Shown in pieces: positions 16,629 through 24,804 of a DNA stretch of 31,242 nucleotides. Both the position numbers and the translations under genes were made by a program. The stretch is from an uncultured Flavobacteriales bacterium. Its GTDB lineage: Bacteria > Bacteroidota > Bacteroidia > Flavobacteriales_D > Crocinitomicaceae. The stretch covers positions 1-31,242 of the forward strand of contig CAJWCX010000001.1 of the NCBI GenBank assembly GCA_913031405.1. Direction: 5' to 3'. Every line of letters starts with the position of its first letter. Positions within the stretch are counted from its first letter, which is position 1. The notes under the pieces were generated by a model that was given only the letters and a program-made list of their open reading frames with translations, did no database searches and was not told where the DNA came from.

Positions 16629-17648
16629 TTATGAGATGGACAATATGAGCTTTAAATGTAAATCTAAAATCTGTCCCATGTTTTTACAATCGGAAAAGCT
16701 TTTTTTATGATACCTCTCCAATTCCTTTCGTAGACGACCTATTTTAACCTTTGTAGATAATTCATCATTACAAAGGCAATGTACTAATTTTTGAAAACGG
16801 TGTTGAGCCGTTTCATATCTCCTTCTAATCAGCACCCTTTCCTCCTGTCGATATTGTTCAACTGTCTCGGGTGTCATAACCTCTGAACAGAAATCCACCA
16901 CCATTATGTTTTCTTTAAAAAACTGTGGTAAGTACATGTTTTTTCGTCCCTCATAACATTGCTGGTCAAAATCAATAGCTCGGACCCTATATTGTTCGTC
17001 TTCAAAATCAGGAGTAATATCCACAACGTAATTGTATGATCTCATATCTCCTAAAAGACGAACAAAGCAACGCTCATTAAACTTTACGAACTCTTTAGCG
17101 ATACGCACTTTATTAAATGACGGTGTTTGGGTATATGAATCCATGAACTTATCTCCGGGAATACCGGGAATATGTTCTTCGATGAGGGTGTCTCCATCTA
17201 CATAGAAGTTAATCCTATTTGGGCTTAAAATATATTCAAGTTCGAGTCCGTAAACCCTTGAGGCATCGGTTTTTTTTACATAGAAATAATCGTAGTTATC
17301 ATTGAACTTGTTGACGATTCTAATTCTAAATGGCTTTGAGTTACCAAAGTGACAATAATCTATTCTATCCACATAAAGGTGCTGCATAAATGACATGTCT
17401 CCATCTGTTTTGAGTAAGGAATAAATGTATGTAAGGCCATCGTTAAATTCCTGAATAGCGTCTACACTGTATATAACTGATTCCCACAAGGTATTATTTC
17501 CATGTTTATCCATTAGAGGAAAGCCATCAGAGTATCTTAAAAGGTCCGCGTAAGATATGGGTAGTTTTTTAACTCTACCTATATCTACTAAGTATCTCTT
17601 TAGCAAGTGACTTACAGGAAAAAACGGTTTCTTTTTCGATATATCCAT
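16629..17648 (-). CDS. Conserved-looking unknown protein with protein-kinase-like motifs
   Basis: A 339-residue soluble protein that I do not recognise by name. The order of motifs resembles aminoglycoside-phosphotransferase/protein-kinase folds: a strand with FYVKK (Lys125/126, possible ATP lysine), GLELEYI (Glu136/138), a hinge-like LIEEHIPG (about 155-162), a catalytic-loop-like LLGDMRSYNYVV (Asp201, Asn206) and a metal-binding IDFD (Asp226, Asp228). This matches the GDxxxxN...IDF pattern, but no glycine-rich loop is obvious. The C-terminal third is helical, charged and Arg/Lys-rich. The gene lies between comF (37-nt gap) and a FAD oxidoreductase (35-nt gap) on one strand, so co-transcription is likely. 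Kinase activity is an inference from motif order only. Confidence 0.55.
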   Translation of the reverse strand: MDISKKKPFFPVSHLLKRYLVDIGRVKKLPISYADLLRYSDGFPLMDKHGNNTLWESVIYSVDAIQEFNDGLTYIYSLLKTDGDMSFMQHLYVDRIDYCHFGNSKPFRIRIVNKFNDNYDYFYVKKTDASRVYGLELEYILSPNRINFYVDGDTLIEEHIPGIPGDKFMDSYTQTPSFNKVRIAKEFVKFNERCFVRLLGDMRSYNYVVDITPDFEDEQYRVRAIDFDQQCYEGRKNMYLPQFFKENIMVVDFCSEVMTPETVEQYRQEERVLIRRRYETAQHRFQKLVHCLCNDELSTKVKIGRLRKELERYHKKSFSDCKNMGQILDLHLKLILSIS

Positions 17649-17685
17649 TCTGTTTTTCGTGGTTTTTTATACCTGCTTTTAGGCT

Positions 17686-18432
17686 TCAATCATGACCAAC
17701 AACACCTAAAACAAAAATAGTGATTCTTATAGAACGATTGATCTCTAAAATCGTTTTGCATAACTCTTTAATGGTTGCTCCAGATGTAATTACGTCATCT
17801 ACAATTCCAATAGAATTTACGTTGCTAAACTTAGGGGAAGCCAAAAAAGAATTCTTGACATTTTGGGCCCTTTCATTTTTATTTAACCTCGTTTGGCTTG
17901 AGGCGTTTATAATTTTAAAGGTAAAATCAGCAGAAAACGGTATGTTCAATTGTTTAGACAAACCTTTTGCAATTGCTTCAGACTGATTGTATCCTCTATC
18001 ATATTTCTTTCTGTGATGGGATGGAACTGAAATAAGCAAATCTATAGAACCCTCTTGAATTTTATTTTTGAGTTTTTGACCAAGCCGCTTTCCTAAAAAA
18101 AACCCTGTATATTTCGAGTCCTGATATTTCAAATGATGAATCAAGACCTGCTCAACCCCTTCTTTGGTGAAAAAAAACAAACTGTACGCATCCCAAACAC
18201 AGGGTAAATTAACGAGCTGTATAATTTGACTATGAACCTCTTTATCCATATGCGACGTCCATTTTATTCTAGATGCACAACCGAAACAAAGAAGCTTGAA
18301 CTTATCACTTATTTCTAGTCCACAACTTACACACTGGATAGGAAAAACAAGAGTGAACGCAGACAACAGAAATTCCTTAAGTACCTTTCGACTATTCCAA
18401 GTTCTTTTGTTCGGGAAACCACTTCTTTTCAT
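17686..18432 (-). CDS. comF: ComF family phosphoribosyltransferase-like protein
   Basis: A 248-residue ComF-like protein, linked to natural transformation in several bacteria and to the handling of incoming single-stranded DNA. An N-terminal zinc ribbon has CVSC (Cys34, Cys37) and CFGC (Cys49, Cys52). The phosphoribosyltransferase fold follows, with LISVPSHHRKKYDRGYNQSE and the PRPP-binding signature IGIVDDVITSGAT near the C-terminus. Both parts are intact. It is the first gene of the leftward run and is divergent from nrdA across a 0.4-kb gap. The start at 18432 leaves a basic N-terminus before the ribbon; later starts would cut into it. Confidence 0.9.
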   Translation of the reverse strand: MKRSGFPNKRTWNSRKVLKEFLLSAFTLVFPIQCVSCGLEISDKFKLLCFGCASRIKWTSHMDKEVHSQIIQLVNLPCVWDAYSLFFFTKEGVEQVLIHHLKYQDSKYTGFFLGKRLGQKLKNKIQEGSIDLLISVPSHHRKKYDRGYNQSEAIAKGLSKQLNIPFSADFTFKIINASSQTRLNKNERAQNVKNSFLASPKFSNVNSIGIVDDVITSGATIKELCKTILEINRSIRITIFVLGVVGHD

Positions 18433-18858
18433 GTCCGTGCTTTAAAAAATCCAACATCCCAAAAAAAATATTAATGATGATTTTTCAATTTTTGACTGAT
18501 TAATATTCAAAAAATATCAATACGAATCGGGAAAAGAATAGATTAAAGTTTTACATCATCAAGATAAAACGATGTGGATATCTTTCAATTACATGTTAAT
18601 AATCGCTGAAATGACTATGTATGAATGACTTGCAAAATGACCTGTTAATAACCCAATTGCATTGTTCATTTCTTTAGTTTGAAAAGGGTATATTTTTGAC
18701 AACTTTTGTATTGCCTCGGTAAACGAAGACAGCAATGAAGTTTGACAATAACTTTTGCCCGAAAATCTGAGGAAGCAAGACTCACCTAGAGAACATTATT
18801 ATCAGGAACACCAATCACCTTTCCCTGAATAATTTGTTTGACTAACAAAAAAATTGAG
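18433..18858. promoter_or_regulatory. Divergent comF/nrdA regulatory region
   Basis: A stretch of about 0.4 kb without a gene. An exact plus-strand -7 box, TATTTTTG (18691-18698), would give nrdA a long leader of about 155 nt. Two similar motifs, TTTGACAACTTTTG (18695-18708) and TTTGACAATAACTTTTG (18741-18757), are directly repeated, the first overlapping the box. In the leader, CCTCGG (18714-18719) could pair with CTGAGG (18767-18772), enclosing the second repeat. Further upstream GTTTTA/TAAAAC (18548-18553, 18565-18570) forms an 11-nt-loop hairpin. I see no cobalamin riboswitch core and no clear NrdR boxes. Confidence 0.4.
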
Positions 18859-21165
18859 ATGTACGTAGTTAAGAGAGATGGAAGAAAAGAACCAGTGAAA
18901 TTTGATAAAATCACTGCAAGAATAGTAAAAATGTGTTATGGCTTAGACCCTCTGGTTTCTCCCGAAACTGTTGCGATGAAGGTTATTGAGGGTATCTATG
19001 ACGGTGTAACCACATCTGGTCTAGATAACCTTGCCGCCGAAGTAGCTGCGGCAAAAACAATTGATCATCCAGATTACGCATTATTGGCCTCACGAATTAT
19101 CATTTCCAATTTGCATAAAGAAACAAAAAAAACGTTTTCCGATGTGATGCAGGATCTATACAACTATATAGACCCTAAAACAGGAGAAAACGCATCTCTT
19201 TTGTCTGAAGATGTTTACAATATCATCATGCAAAATAAGGAGGTTTTTGATTCAAGCATCATGTATGATCGTGACTTCCGATATGATTACTTCGGTTTTA
19301 AAGCTCTTACGCAATCCTATTTGATGAAGTTAGAAGGAAAAATAGCTGAAAGGCCTCAACAAATGTTAATGCGTGTATCCATAGGAATACATAAAAACAA
19401 CGTAGACGAGGCGATAAAGACCTACAACTTAATGTCTGAAGGATGGTTTACTCATGCAACGCCCACATTATTTAACTCTGGAACACCTCGGCCTCAAATG
19501 TCATCTTGCTATGCTTTAACAACGAAAGAAGATAGTGTCGCTGGTATTTATGACACACTTAAGTCTTGTGCTCAAATCTCTCAATCGGCGGGTGGTATTG
19601 GACTTGCAATACACGACATTCGCGCAACGGGTTCATATATTAAAGGCGCTAATCGCTTTTCTGATGGGATCGTGCCTATGCTGAGGGTCTTTAATGACAC
19701 GGCGCGTTATATCGATCAGGGCGCGGGAAAAAGAAAGGGTTCTTTTACTATTTATTTGGAGCCTTGGCATGCGGATGTTTTTGATTTTTTAGATCTAAAA
19801 AAGAATCATGGTAAGGAAGAACTTAGGGCTCGTGACTTATTTTTCGGACTGTGGATTCCTGATTTATTTATGAGGCGGGTAAAAGAAAATGGTGATTGGA
19901 CTCTGATGTGTCCACACGAATGTCCTGGCCTATCAGAAAAACACAGTGGGGAATTTGAAAAGCTTTACATAAATTATGAAAAATCAGGAAAAGGTAGAAA
20001 AACTATAAAAGCTCAAGATCTTTGGTTTAAGATCCTTGAATCTCAAATTGAAACAGGGGCACCATACATGTTGTATAAGGATGCCGCTAATCAAAAGTCG
20101 AACCAGCAAAACCTTGGAGTTATCAAGTCATCGAACTTGTGTGCCGAGATGATTGAATATTCGGCTCCAGACGAGGTCGCCGCGTGTAATTTGGCTTCAT
20201 TAGCTCTTCCAAAATACATTAACGGTGACAAGACCTTTAACCACGAGAAACTCTTTGAGGTCACCTATCAAGTCACATTAAACTTGAACAAAATTATTGA
20301 TGAAAACTATTATCCTATTGAAGAGGCCAAGAGCTCAAGCTTAAAACACCGCCCCATTGGCATTGGGGTGCAGGGGCTTGCTGATGCCTTTATTCTTATG
20401 GGTCTTCCTTTTGATTCGGAGGAAGCAAGGGCATTAAATAAAGAAATTTTTGAAACCATGTACTTTGCCTCCATGACGGCTTCAAAAGACCTTGCAAAAG
20501 AAAATGGGCATTATGACTCTTATCCGGGATCCCCCGTCTCTAAGGGCTTTTTTCAATTCGACATGTGGAGCATAACACCCACGAACCGATGGGAGTGGAA
20601 CCTTTTAAAAGAAGAAGTTCAAAAATATGGGATTCGAAACTCACTGCTTTTGGCCACAATGCCAACAACTTCGACAGCCCAAATTCTGGGAAATAACGAG
20701 TGTTTTGAACCATATACTTCAAACATTTATACCCGCCGGGTGCTTTCTGGTGAATTTGTTGTTGTCAATAAACACCTCCTAAAGGACCTCGTAAAAGAGA
20801 ATCTTTGGGACGCGAAGATGCGACAAAAAATAATGGCCGATAACGGCTCCGTACAAAAAATAGAAGGGATTCCAGAGCGTATTAAAAACCTATATAAAAC
20901 CGCTTGGGAAATCTCACAAAAATCCATCATAGAGATGGCTGCAGAACGTGGAGCTTATATTTGTCAAAGCCAGTCTTTAAATGTCTTTATGGAAAATGCA
21001 ACTTTTGGAAAGCTAACCTCTATGCACTTCTATGGATGGGAAATGGGGTTGAAAACAGGAATGTACAATTTAAGGACAAAGGTGGCAACGGATGAAATTA
21101 AGTTCACAATAGACAAAGATGTTCTATCAATAAACGCAGCCAAGTCAAAAGAGGAGAATGCCTAA
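18859..21165 (+). CDS. nrdA: Class I ribonucleoside-diphosphate reductase large subunit with altered radical-transfer and C-terminal residues
   Basis: A 768-residue eukaryote-like NrdA that reduces ribonucleotides to deoxyribonucleotides. An N-terminal ATP-cone (about 1-90, VVKRDGRKEPVKFDKITARI) provides activity control. Active-site residues are present: Cys217, Cys428 and Glu430 in NLCAEM, and Cys443 in ACNLASLAL; each is one position from human RRM1 (218, 429, 431, 444). In contrast, the radical-relay Tyr-Tyr is Tyr736-Asn737 (GMYNLRT), and the protein stops at ENA without the C-terminal CxxC pair that re-reduces the active site. In frame after the TAA lies KIDKDNDCKMYV and a second stop. 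An in-frame TTG at 18838 would add 7 residues; ATG at 18859 matches the family start (MYVVKRDGR). No nrdB is adjacent. Confidence 0.9.
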   Translation: MYVVKRDGRKEPVKFDKITARIVKMCYGLDPLVSPETVAMKVIEGIYDGVTTSGLDNLAAEVAAAKTIDHPDYALLASRIIISNLHKETKKTFSDVMQDLYNYIDPKTGENASLLSEDVYNIIMQNKEVFDSSIMYDRDFRYDYFGFKALTQSYLMKLEGKIAERPQQMLMRVSIGIHKNNVDEAIKTYNLMSEGWFTHATPTLFNSGTPRPQMSSCYALTTKEDSVAGIYDTLKSCAQISQSAGGIGLAIHDIRATGSYIKGANRFSDGIVPMLRVFNDTARYIDQGAGKRKGSFTIYLEPWHADVFDFLDLKKNHGKEELRARDLFFGLWIPDLFMRRVKENGDWTLMCPHECPGLSEKHSGEFEKLYINYEKSGKGRKTIKAQDLWFKILESQIETGAPYMLYKDAANQKSNQQNLGVIKSSNLCAEMIEYSAPDEVAACNLASLALPKYINGDKTFNHEKLFEVTYQVTLNLNKIIDENYYPIEEAKSSSLKHRPIGIGVQGLADAFILMGLPFDSEEARALNKEIFETMYFASMTASKDLAKENGHYDSYPGSPVSKGFFQFDMWSITPTNRWEWNLLKEEVQKYGIRNSLLLATMPTTSTAQILGNNECFEPYTSNIYTRRVLSGEFVVVNKHLLKDLVKENLWDAKMRQKIMADNGSVQKIEGIPERIKNLYKTAWEISQKSIIEMAAERGAYICQSQSLNVFMENATFGKLTSMHFYGWEMGLKTGMYNLRTKVATDEIKFTIDKDVLSINAAKSKEENA

Positions 21166-21301
21166 AAAATAGACAAGGACAATGATTGTAAAATGTATGT
21201 ATAATAATCTTAAATTGTATTAATTTTACCCCTCTGTAAAATGTTTGTGAAAACAACCCTTTATACGTCATTAAAAAGACAGACCCTATTATTTTAATTC
21301 T
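21166..21301 (+). other. Intergenic gap with possible relic of the nrdA tail
   Basis: 136 nt between nrdA and purH. The first 39 nt (21166-21204) continue the nrdA frame and end in DCKMYV and TAA, resembling the CxMC terminus of NrdA proteins. TGTTT/AAACA around a GTGA loop (21242-21255) is a weak hairpin. No exact -7 box for purH is present; TAATTTTA lies near 21220-21230. Confidence 0.35.
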
Positions 21302-22822
21302 ATGAAACATATAAAATCTGCACTTATATCAGTCTACTACAAAACAGGCTTGGAGGATATTGTTAAGGAGCTTCACAAAAACAATGTCGAAATATATTCC
21401 ACTGGAGGAACTCAGTCCTTTATTGAGGAGCTCGGAATTCCTGTTATTGCTGTAGAAGATCTCACAGAGTATCCCTCGATTCTTGGAGGCCGAGTCAAAA
21501 CACTTCACCCTAAGGTTTTCGGGGGCATTTTAAATCGGCGATCCCTCTCTGAAGATCAAAAAACAATCAAAGACTTTTCTATACCTCAAATCGATTTAGT
21601 TATTGTAGACCTTTACCCGTTTGAAGAAGTCTGTGCATCTGGAGGAAGTCACGAAGAAATTATTGAGAAAATAGATATCGGTGGTATTTCTTTAATTAGA
21701 GCTGCTGCAAAAAACTTTAATGACGTCATTGTTCTTTCATCCATTAGTCAGTATGCCGGTTTTGTTGATTTATTAAAAATCCAAGGCGCCAAGACATCGG
21801 AAGAGCAAAGAAAAAATTATGCCGGAGAAGCCTTTCAGGTTTCGTCTCACTATGACACCGCTATTCATGATTATTTTGCTCCCGAAAAAACTGATGTTCT
21901 TAAGATAAGTAGCACTGATGTTCGGTCGCTCAGGTACGGCGAAAACCCGCACCAAAAAGGTTTCTTTTATGGGGATTTCAGGGCCATGTTTAGTCAACTA
22001 CATGGAAAAGAGTTATCTTACAATAACCTTCTTGATATTGATGCGGCCATGAATTTGATTCTCGAATTTCAGGACGATTTGCCAACATTTGGTATATTAA
22101 AGCACAACAATGCCTGCGGTTTTAGTACAAGAGATACAATAAAAGAGGCATATGAAGCTGCTCTTGCAGGAGACCCCGTCAGCGCATTTGGAGGTGTTCT
22201 TGTTTCCAATAGACCTATAGATAGCTCCACTGCCAATTTAATCAATGATTTGTTCTTTGAGGTTGTTATTGCTACGGATTATGACTCCGACGGGCTGACT
22301 GTTTTGAAGTCTAAGAAAAATAGAATTATTTTAGTTTCTAAATCCCTAAAGCGATCAAAAAAGCTAGTTCGTACCGCATTAAACGGGTTTCTCGTTCAGG
22401 ATCGAGATGAACAAATAGAAACTGAAGAAAACCTCGAATGTGTAACAAAAGAGTCTACAAGCGCTAATGACATTTCAGACTTGTTGTTTGCCAATAAAAT
22501 ATGTAAGCACACCAAGTCAAACACCATTGTTTTGGCCAAAAACAACCAACTACTTGCGAGTGGTACAGGTCAAACTTCGAGGGTTGATGCGCTCCGACAG
22601 GCGATTCATAAGGCTAAATCATTTGATTTTGATTTGAATGGAGCGGTAATGGCAAGTGATGCCTTTTTCCCTTTTCCTGATTGTGTCGAGATTGCAAATA
22701 ACGAGGGTATAAAAGCCGTCATTCAGCCCGGCGGATCGATTAAAGACAATTTGTCTATTGACTATTGTGACGCGAATAAAATGAAAATGGTTTTTACTGG
22801 GATTCGTCATTTCAAACATTAA
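21302..22822 (+). CDS. purH: Bifunctional AICAR transformylase / IMP cyclohydrolase
   Basis: A 506-residue PurH catalysing the last two steps of IMP synthesis in the cytosol. The IMP cyclohydrolase/MGS-like domain (about 1-195) begins ALISVYYKTGLEDIVKEL and contains STGGT, ILGGRVKTLHPKVFGGIL and DLYPFEE. The transformylase domain has LRYGENPHQKGFFYG, KHNNACGF (the catalytic Lys-His), DPVSAFGGV, SDAFFPFPD and the final IQPGGSIKDN. The length fits the family. It lies between nrdA and mreB on the same strand; its end overlaps the region carrying the mreB promoter, so mreB need not depend on purH transcription. Confidence 0.98.
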   Translation: MKHIKSALISVYYKTGLEDIVKELHKNNVEIYSTGGTQSFIEELGIPVIAVEDLTEYPSILGGRVKTLHPKVFGGILNRRSLSEDQKTIKDFSIPQIDLVIVDLYPFEEVCASGGSHEEIIEKIDIGGISLIRAAAKNFNDVIVLSSISQYAGFVDLLKIQGAKTSEEQRKNYAGEAFQVSSHYDTAIHDYFAPEKTDVLKISSTDVRSLRYGENPHQKGFFYGDFRAMFSQLHGKELSYNNLLDIDAAMNLILEFQDDLPTFGILKHNNACGFSTRDTIKEAYEAALAGDPVSAFGGVLVSNRPIDSSTANLINDLFFEVVIATDYDSDGLTVLKSKKNRIILVSKSLKRSKKLVRTALNGFLVQDRDEQIETEENLECVTKESTSANDISDLLFANKICKHTKSNTIVLAKNNQLLASGTGQTSRVDALRQAIHKAKSFDFDLNGAVMASDAFFPFPDCVEIANNEGIKAVIQPGGSIKDNLSIDYCDANKMKMVFTGIRHFKH

Positions 22823-22828
22823 CTTTAT

Positions 22829-22836
22829 TATATTTG
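22829..22836 (+). promoter_or_regulatory. Bacteroidota -7 box upstream of the mre operon
   Basis: TATATTTG, an exact TAnnTTTG match, starts 6 nt after the purH stop and ends 51 nt before the mreB ATG. It is the likely main promoter of the shape/peptidoglycan operon, with a leader near 48 nt. Confidence 0.55.
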
Positions 22837-22887
22837 AACGTTGTTCATTTATAGGTAAGTATAACATCACTTCAATACAATTTTAAA

Positions 22888-23913
22888 ATGGGGATTTTTA
22901 GTTTTTTGACGCAAGAAATAGCAATCGATCTTGGTACGGCCAACACCCTCATTATTTGGAACGATAAAGTTGTTGTTGATGAACCTTCCATTGTTGCCAA
23001 AGACATCCAATCACAAAAAATTGTTGCAATTGGTAAGAAAGCACAGCAAATGCATGGGAAAACGCACAAATTAATCGAAACAATTCGGCCTCTTAAAGAC
23101 GGGGTAATTGCGGACTTTCAGAGCGCGGAGCAAATGATTCGAGGAATGATCAAAATGATCAATTCTGGTAAAAGCATATTTAACCCGACATTGAGGATGG
23201 TTATTTGCATCCCATCTGGAATTACGGAGGTTGAAAAAAGAGCCGTTCGAGATTCAGCAGAACACGCCGGGGCGAAGGAAGTATATTTGATTCACGAGCC
23301 AATGGCTGCTGCTATTGGAATTGGAATCGACGTGGAAGAACCAATGGGAAATATGATCATTGACATTGGTGGAGGAACTTCAGAAATTGCGGTCATTGCA
23401 CTTGGTGGAATCGTTTGTGACAAGTCTATTAGAGTTGCTGGAGATGACTTCACTAGTGACATTGAAGACTATATGAGGAGGCAGCATAATATTTTAGTTG
23501 GTGAAAGAACCGCAGAGCAGATCAAGATCGAGGTTGGGGCAGCCCTTCCTGATCTTGAAAGCCCTCCAGATGATTTTGCCGTGAGGGGAAGAGACTTAAT
23601 GACGGGTACCCCTAAAGAAATAATGGTCTCGTATACAGAAGTTGCTCATGCACTTGATAAAACCATTCAGAAAATTGAAGCGGCGATATTAAGCGCTCTT
23701 GAGATGACGCCTCCTGAGCTTTCAGCAGATATATACAGGACTGGCATTTATTTAGCTGGTGGGGGGTCCATGTTAAGGGGACTTGACGATAGGATATCGT
23801 CTAAAACCAAACTCCCAGTTCACATTGCAGAAGACCCTTTAAGAGCGGTTGCCAGGGGGACAAGCATTGCTCTAAAAAACATTGACAAGTATCAATTTCT
23901 TATCAAGGATTAA
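22888..23913 (+). CDS. mreB: Rod shape-determining actin homologue MreB
   Basis: A 341-residue MreB, the bacterial actin that forms membrane-bound filaments guiding lateral wall synthesis. The N-terminus (MGIFSFLTQEIAIDLGTANTLI) combines the membrane-binding amphipathic start with the phosphate-1 loop. Other nucleotide-site motifs are IHEPMAAAIGIGIDVEE, MIIDIGGGTSEIAVI (phosphate-2) and YLAGGGSMLRGLDDRI (adenosine site). Length and motifs are standard. It opens the mreB-mreC-mreD-PBP2-rodA-PBP1A run and has its own -7 box; a 59-nt gap with a second box separates it from mreC. Confidence 0.98.
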   Translation: MGIFSFLTQEIAIDLGTANTLIIWNDKVVVDEPSIVAKDIQSQKIVAIGKKAQQMHGKTHKLIETIRPLKDGVIADFQSAEQMIRGMIKMINSGKSIFNPTLRMVICIPSGITEVEKRAVRDSAEHAGAKEVYLIHEPMAAAIGIGIDVEEPMGNMIIDIGGGTSEIAVIALGGIVCDKSIRVAGDDFTSDIEDYMRRQHNILVGERTAEQIKIEVGAALPDLESPPDDFAVRGRDLMTGTPKEIMVSYTEVAHALDKTIQKIEAAILSALEMTPPELSADIYRTGIYLAGGGSMLRGLDDRISSKTKLPVHIAEDPLRAVARGTSIALKNIDKYQFLIKD

Positions 23914-23961
23914 TTCCTTATTATTTTCTTAATTGTTCAATTCATTTCACGGCTTGTTTCT

Positions 23962-23969
23962 TATCTTTG
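23962..23969 (+). promoter_or_regulatory. -7 box abutting the mreC start codon
   Basis: TATCTTTG, an exact TAnnTTTG match, is separated from the mreC ATG (23973) by only AAA. If the start site lies about 4 nt after the box, it would fall on the A of the ATG, giving a leaderless mreC transcript internal to the operon. A TTG at the usual -33 distance is not evident. Confidence 0.4.
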
Positions 23970-23972
23970 AAA

Positions 23973-24803
23973 ATGCAGAATTTGATTGCTTTTATTCAAA
24001 AACTTAGGGTCTTCTTTGTTTTTATGGTTCTTCAAGTTATTACATTTTGGTTATATGTTTCATATATGTCGGTTCCAAAAAGTAATTTTTTCACCACGGC
24101 ATCTTACATTTCTGGTGTACTTTTTGAGGTCGAGCACACCATAACTAAACACTTCAACCTAGAAGAAAACAATTTAAACCTTCAAAAAGAAAACATTCTT
24201 CTTCGAAAAAAAGTCCCTTCCTTTTTGTATAACGATAGCCCTGACTCCTTGTTCCAAAAAGACCTTTCGTATCGGCAACAATTCAGCTATATACCATCAA
24301 CAATCATTAACTCCACGACTACTAAAAGAAATAATTTTTTTACCATCAATGTTGGTCAAAATCATAAAATATCGAGAGGGATGGGTGTCTTTTCGAGTAA
24401 CGGAGTTGTTGGAATTATTCACAGTTCGAGTAATCACTTTAGTTTGGTAAAAAGTGTCTTAACATCAGACATCAATATTGATGTCATGATAAAAGATGTT
24501 GGTGCTTTCGGGCTGTTGAAATGGGATGGGAAAGACCCTCGTTTTGCGACGATTTATGGGATAACAAATGACATTAGCGTTCCTATTGGTTCAAGTGTAA
24601 TAACCCGTGGTGGTGGTGGAATCTTTCCGAAGGGTATTTCTGTTGGGAGGGTTAAGTCTGTTAAATCCATCGAGGGAAAACCCGTCTGGCGCATTCAAAT
24701 TGAGCTGTCAGAAAAATATGGGTCTCTTGAAAATGTTTATGTGTTAAGAAATGTATTTATTGAAGAGTTTTCTTCTCTTCAAAACGAAATTCAATCACAA
24801 TAA
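23973..24803 (+). CDS. mreC: Rod shape-determining protein MreC
   Basis: A 276-residue bitopic inner-membrane protein that links MreB to the periplasmic synthases and activates PBP2. There is one N-terminal membrane helix (about 11-31), then a coiled-coil-like stretch (LEENNLNLQKENILLRKKV, about 60-78), then a beta-rich periplasmic domain with INVGQNHKISRGMGVFSSNGVVGII, ITRGGGGIFPKGISVGRV and KSIEGKPVWRIQI, all characteristic of MreC. An in-frame TTG at 23967 would add two residues, but the ATG at 23973 is preferred and gives the usual MreC N-terminus. The mreD ATG follows the stop after one base. Confidence 0.93.
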   Translation: MQNLIAFIQKLRVFFVFMVLQVITFWLYVSYMSVPKSNFFTTASYISGVLFEVEHTITKHFNLEENNLNLQKENILLRKKVPSFLYNDSPDSLFQKDLSYRQQFSYIPSTIINSTTTKRNNFFTINVGQNHKISRGMGVFSSNGVVGIIHSSSNHFSLVKSVLTSDINIDVMIKDVGAFGLLKWDGKDPRFATIYGITNDISVPIGSSVITRGGGGIFPKGISVGRVKSVKSIEGKPVWRIQIELSEKYGSLENVYVLRNVFIEEFSSLQNEIQSQ

Positions 24804-24804
24804 G

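Noticed and set aside
18433..18858. Cobalamin riboswitch controlling nrdA
   Set aside because: No B12-box-like core or the expected paired elements were seen, and the protein is a class I rather than class II reductase.
21159..21185. Frameshifted reading of the nrdA end (Cys-Leu-Lys-Asn-Arg) as an intact first half of the redox tail
   Set aside because: It would need two compensating indels to reach the following DCKMYV segment; the in-frame readthrough explanation is simpler.
24751..24804. Extended mreD start inside the end of mreC
   Set aside because: It would add 18 polar residues before the natural membrane N-terminus; the ATG one base after the mreC stop fits better.
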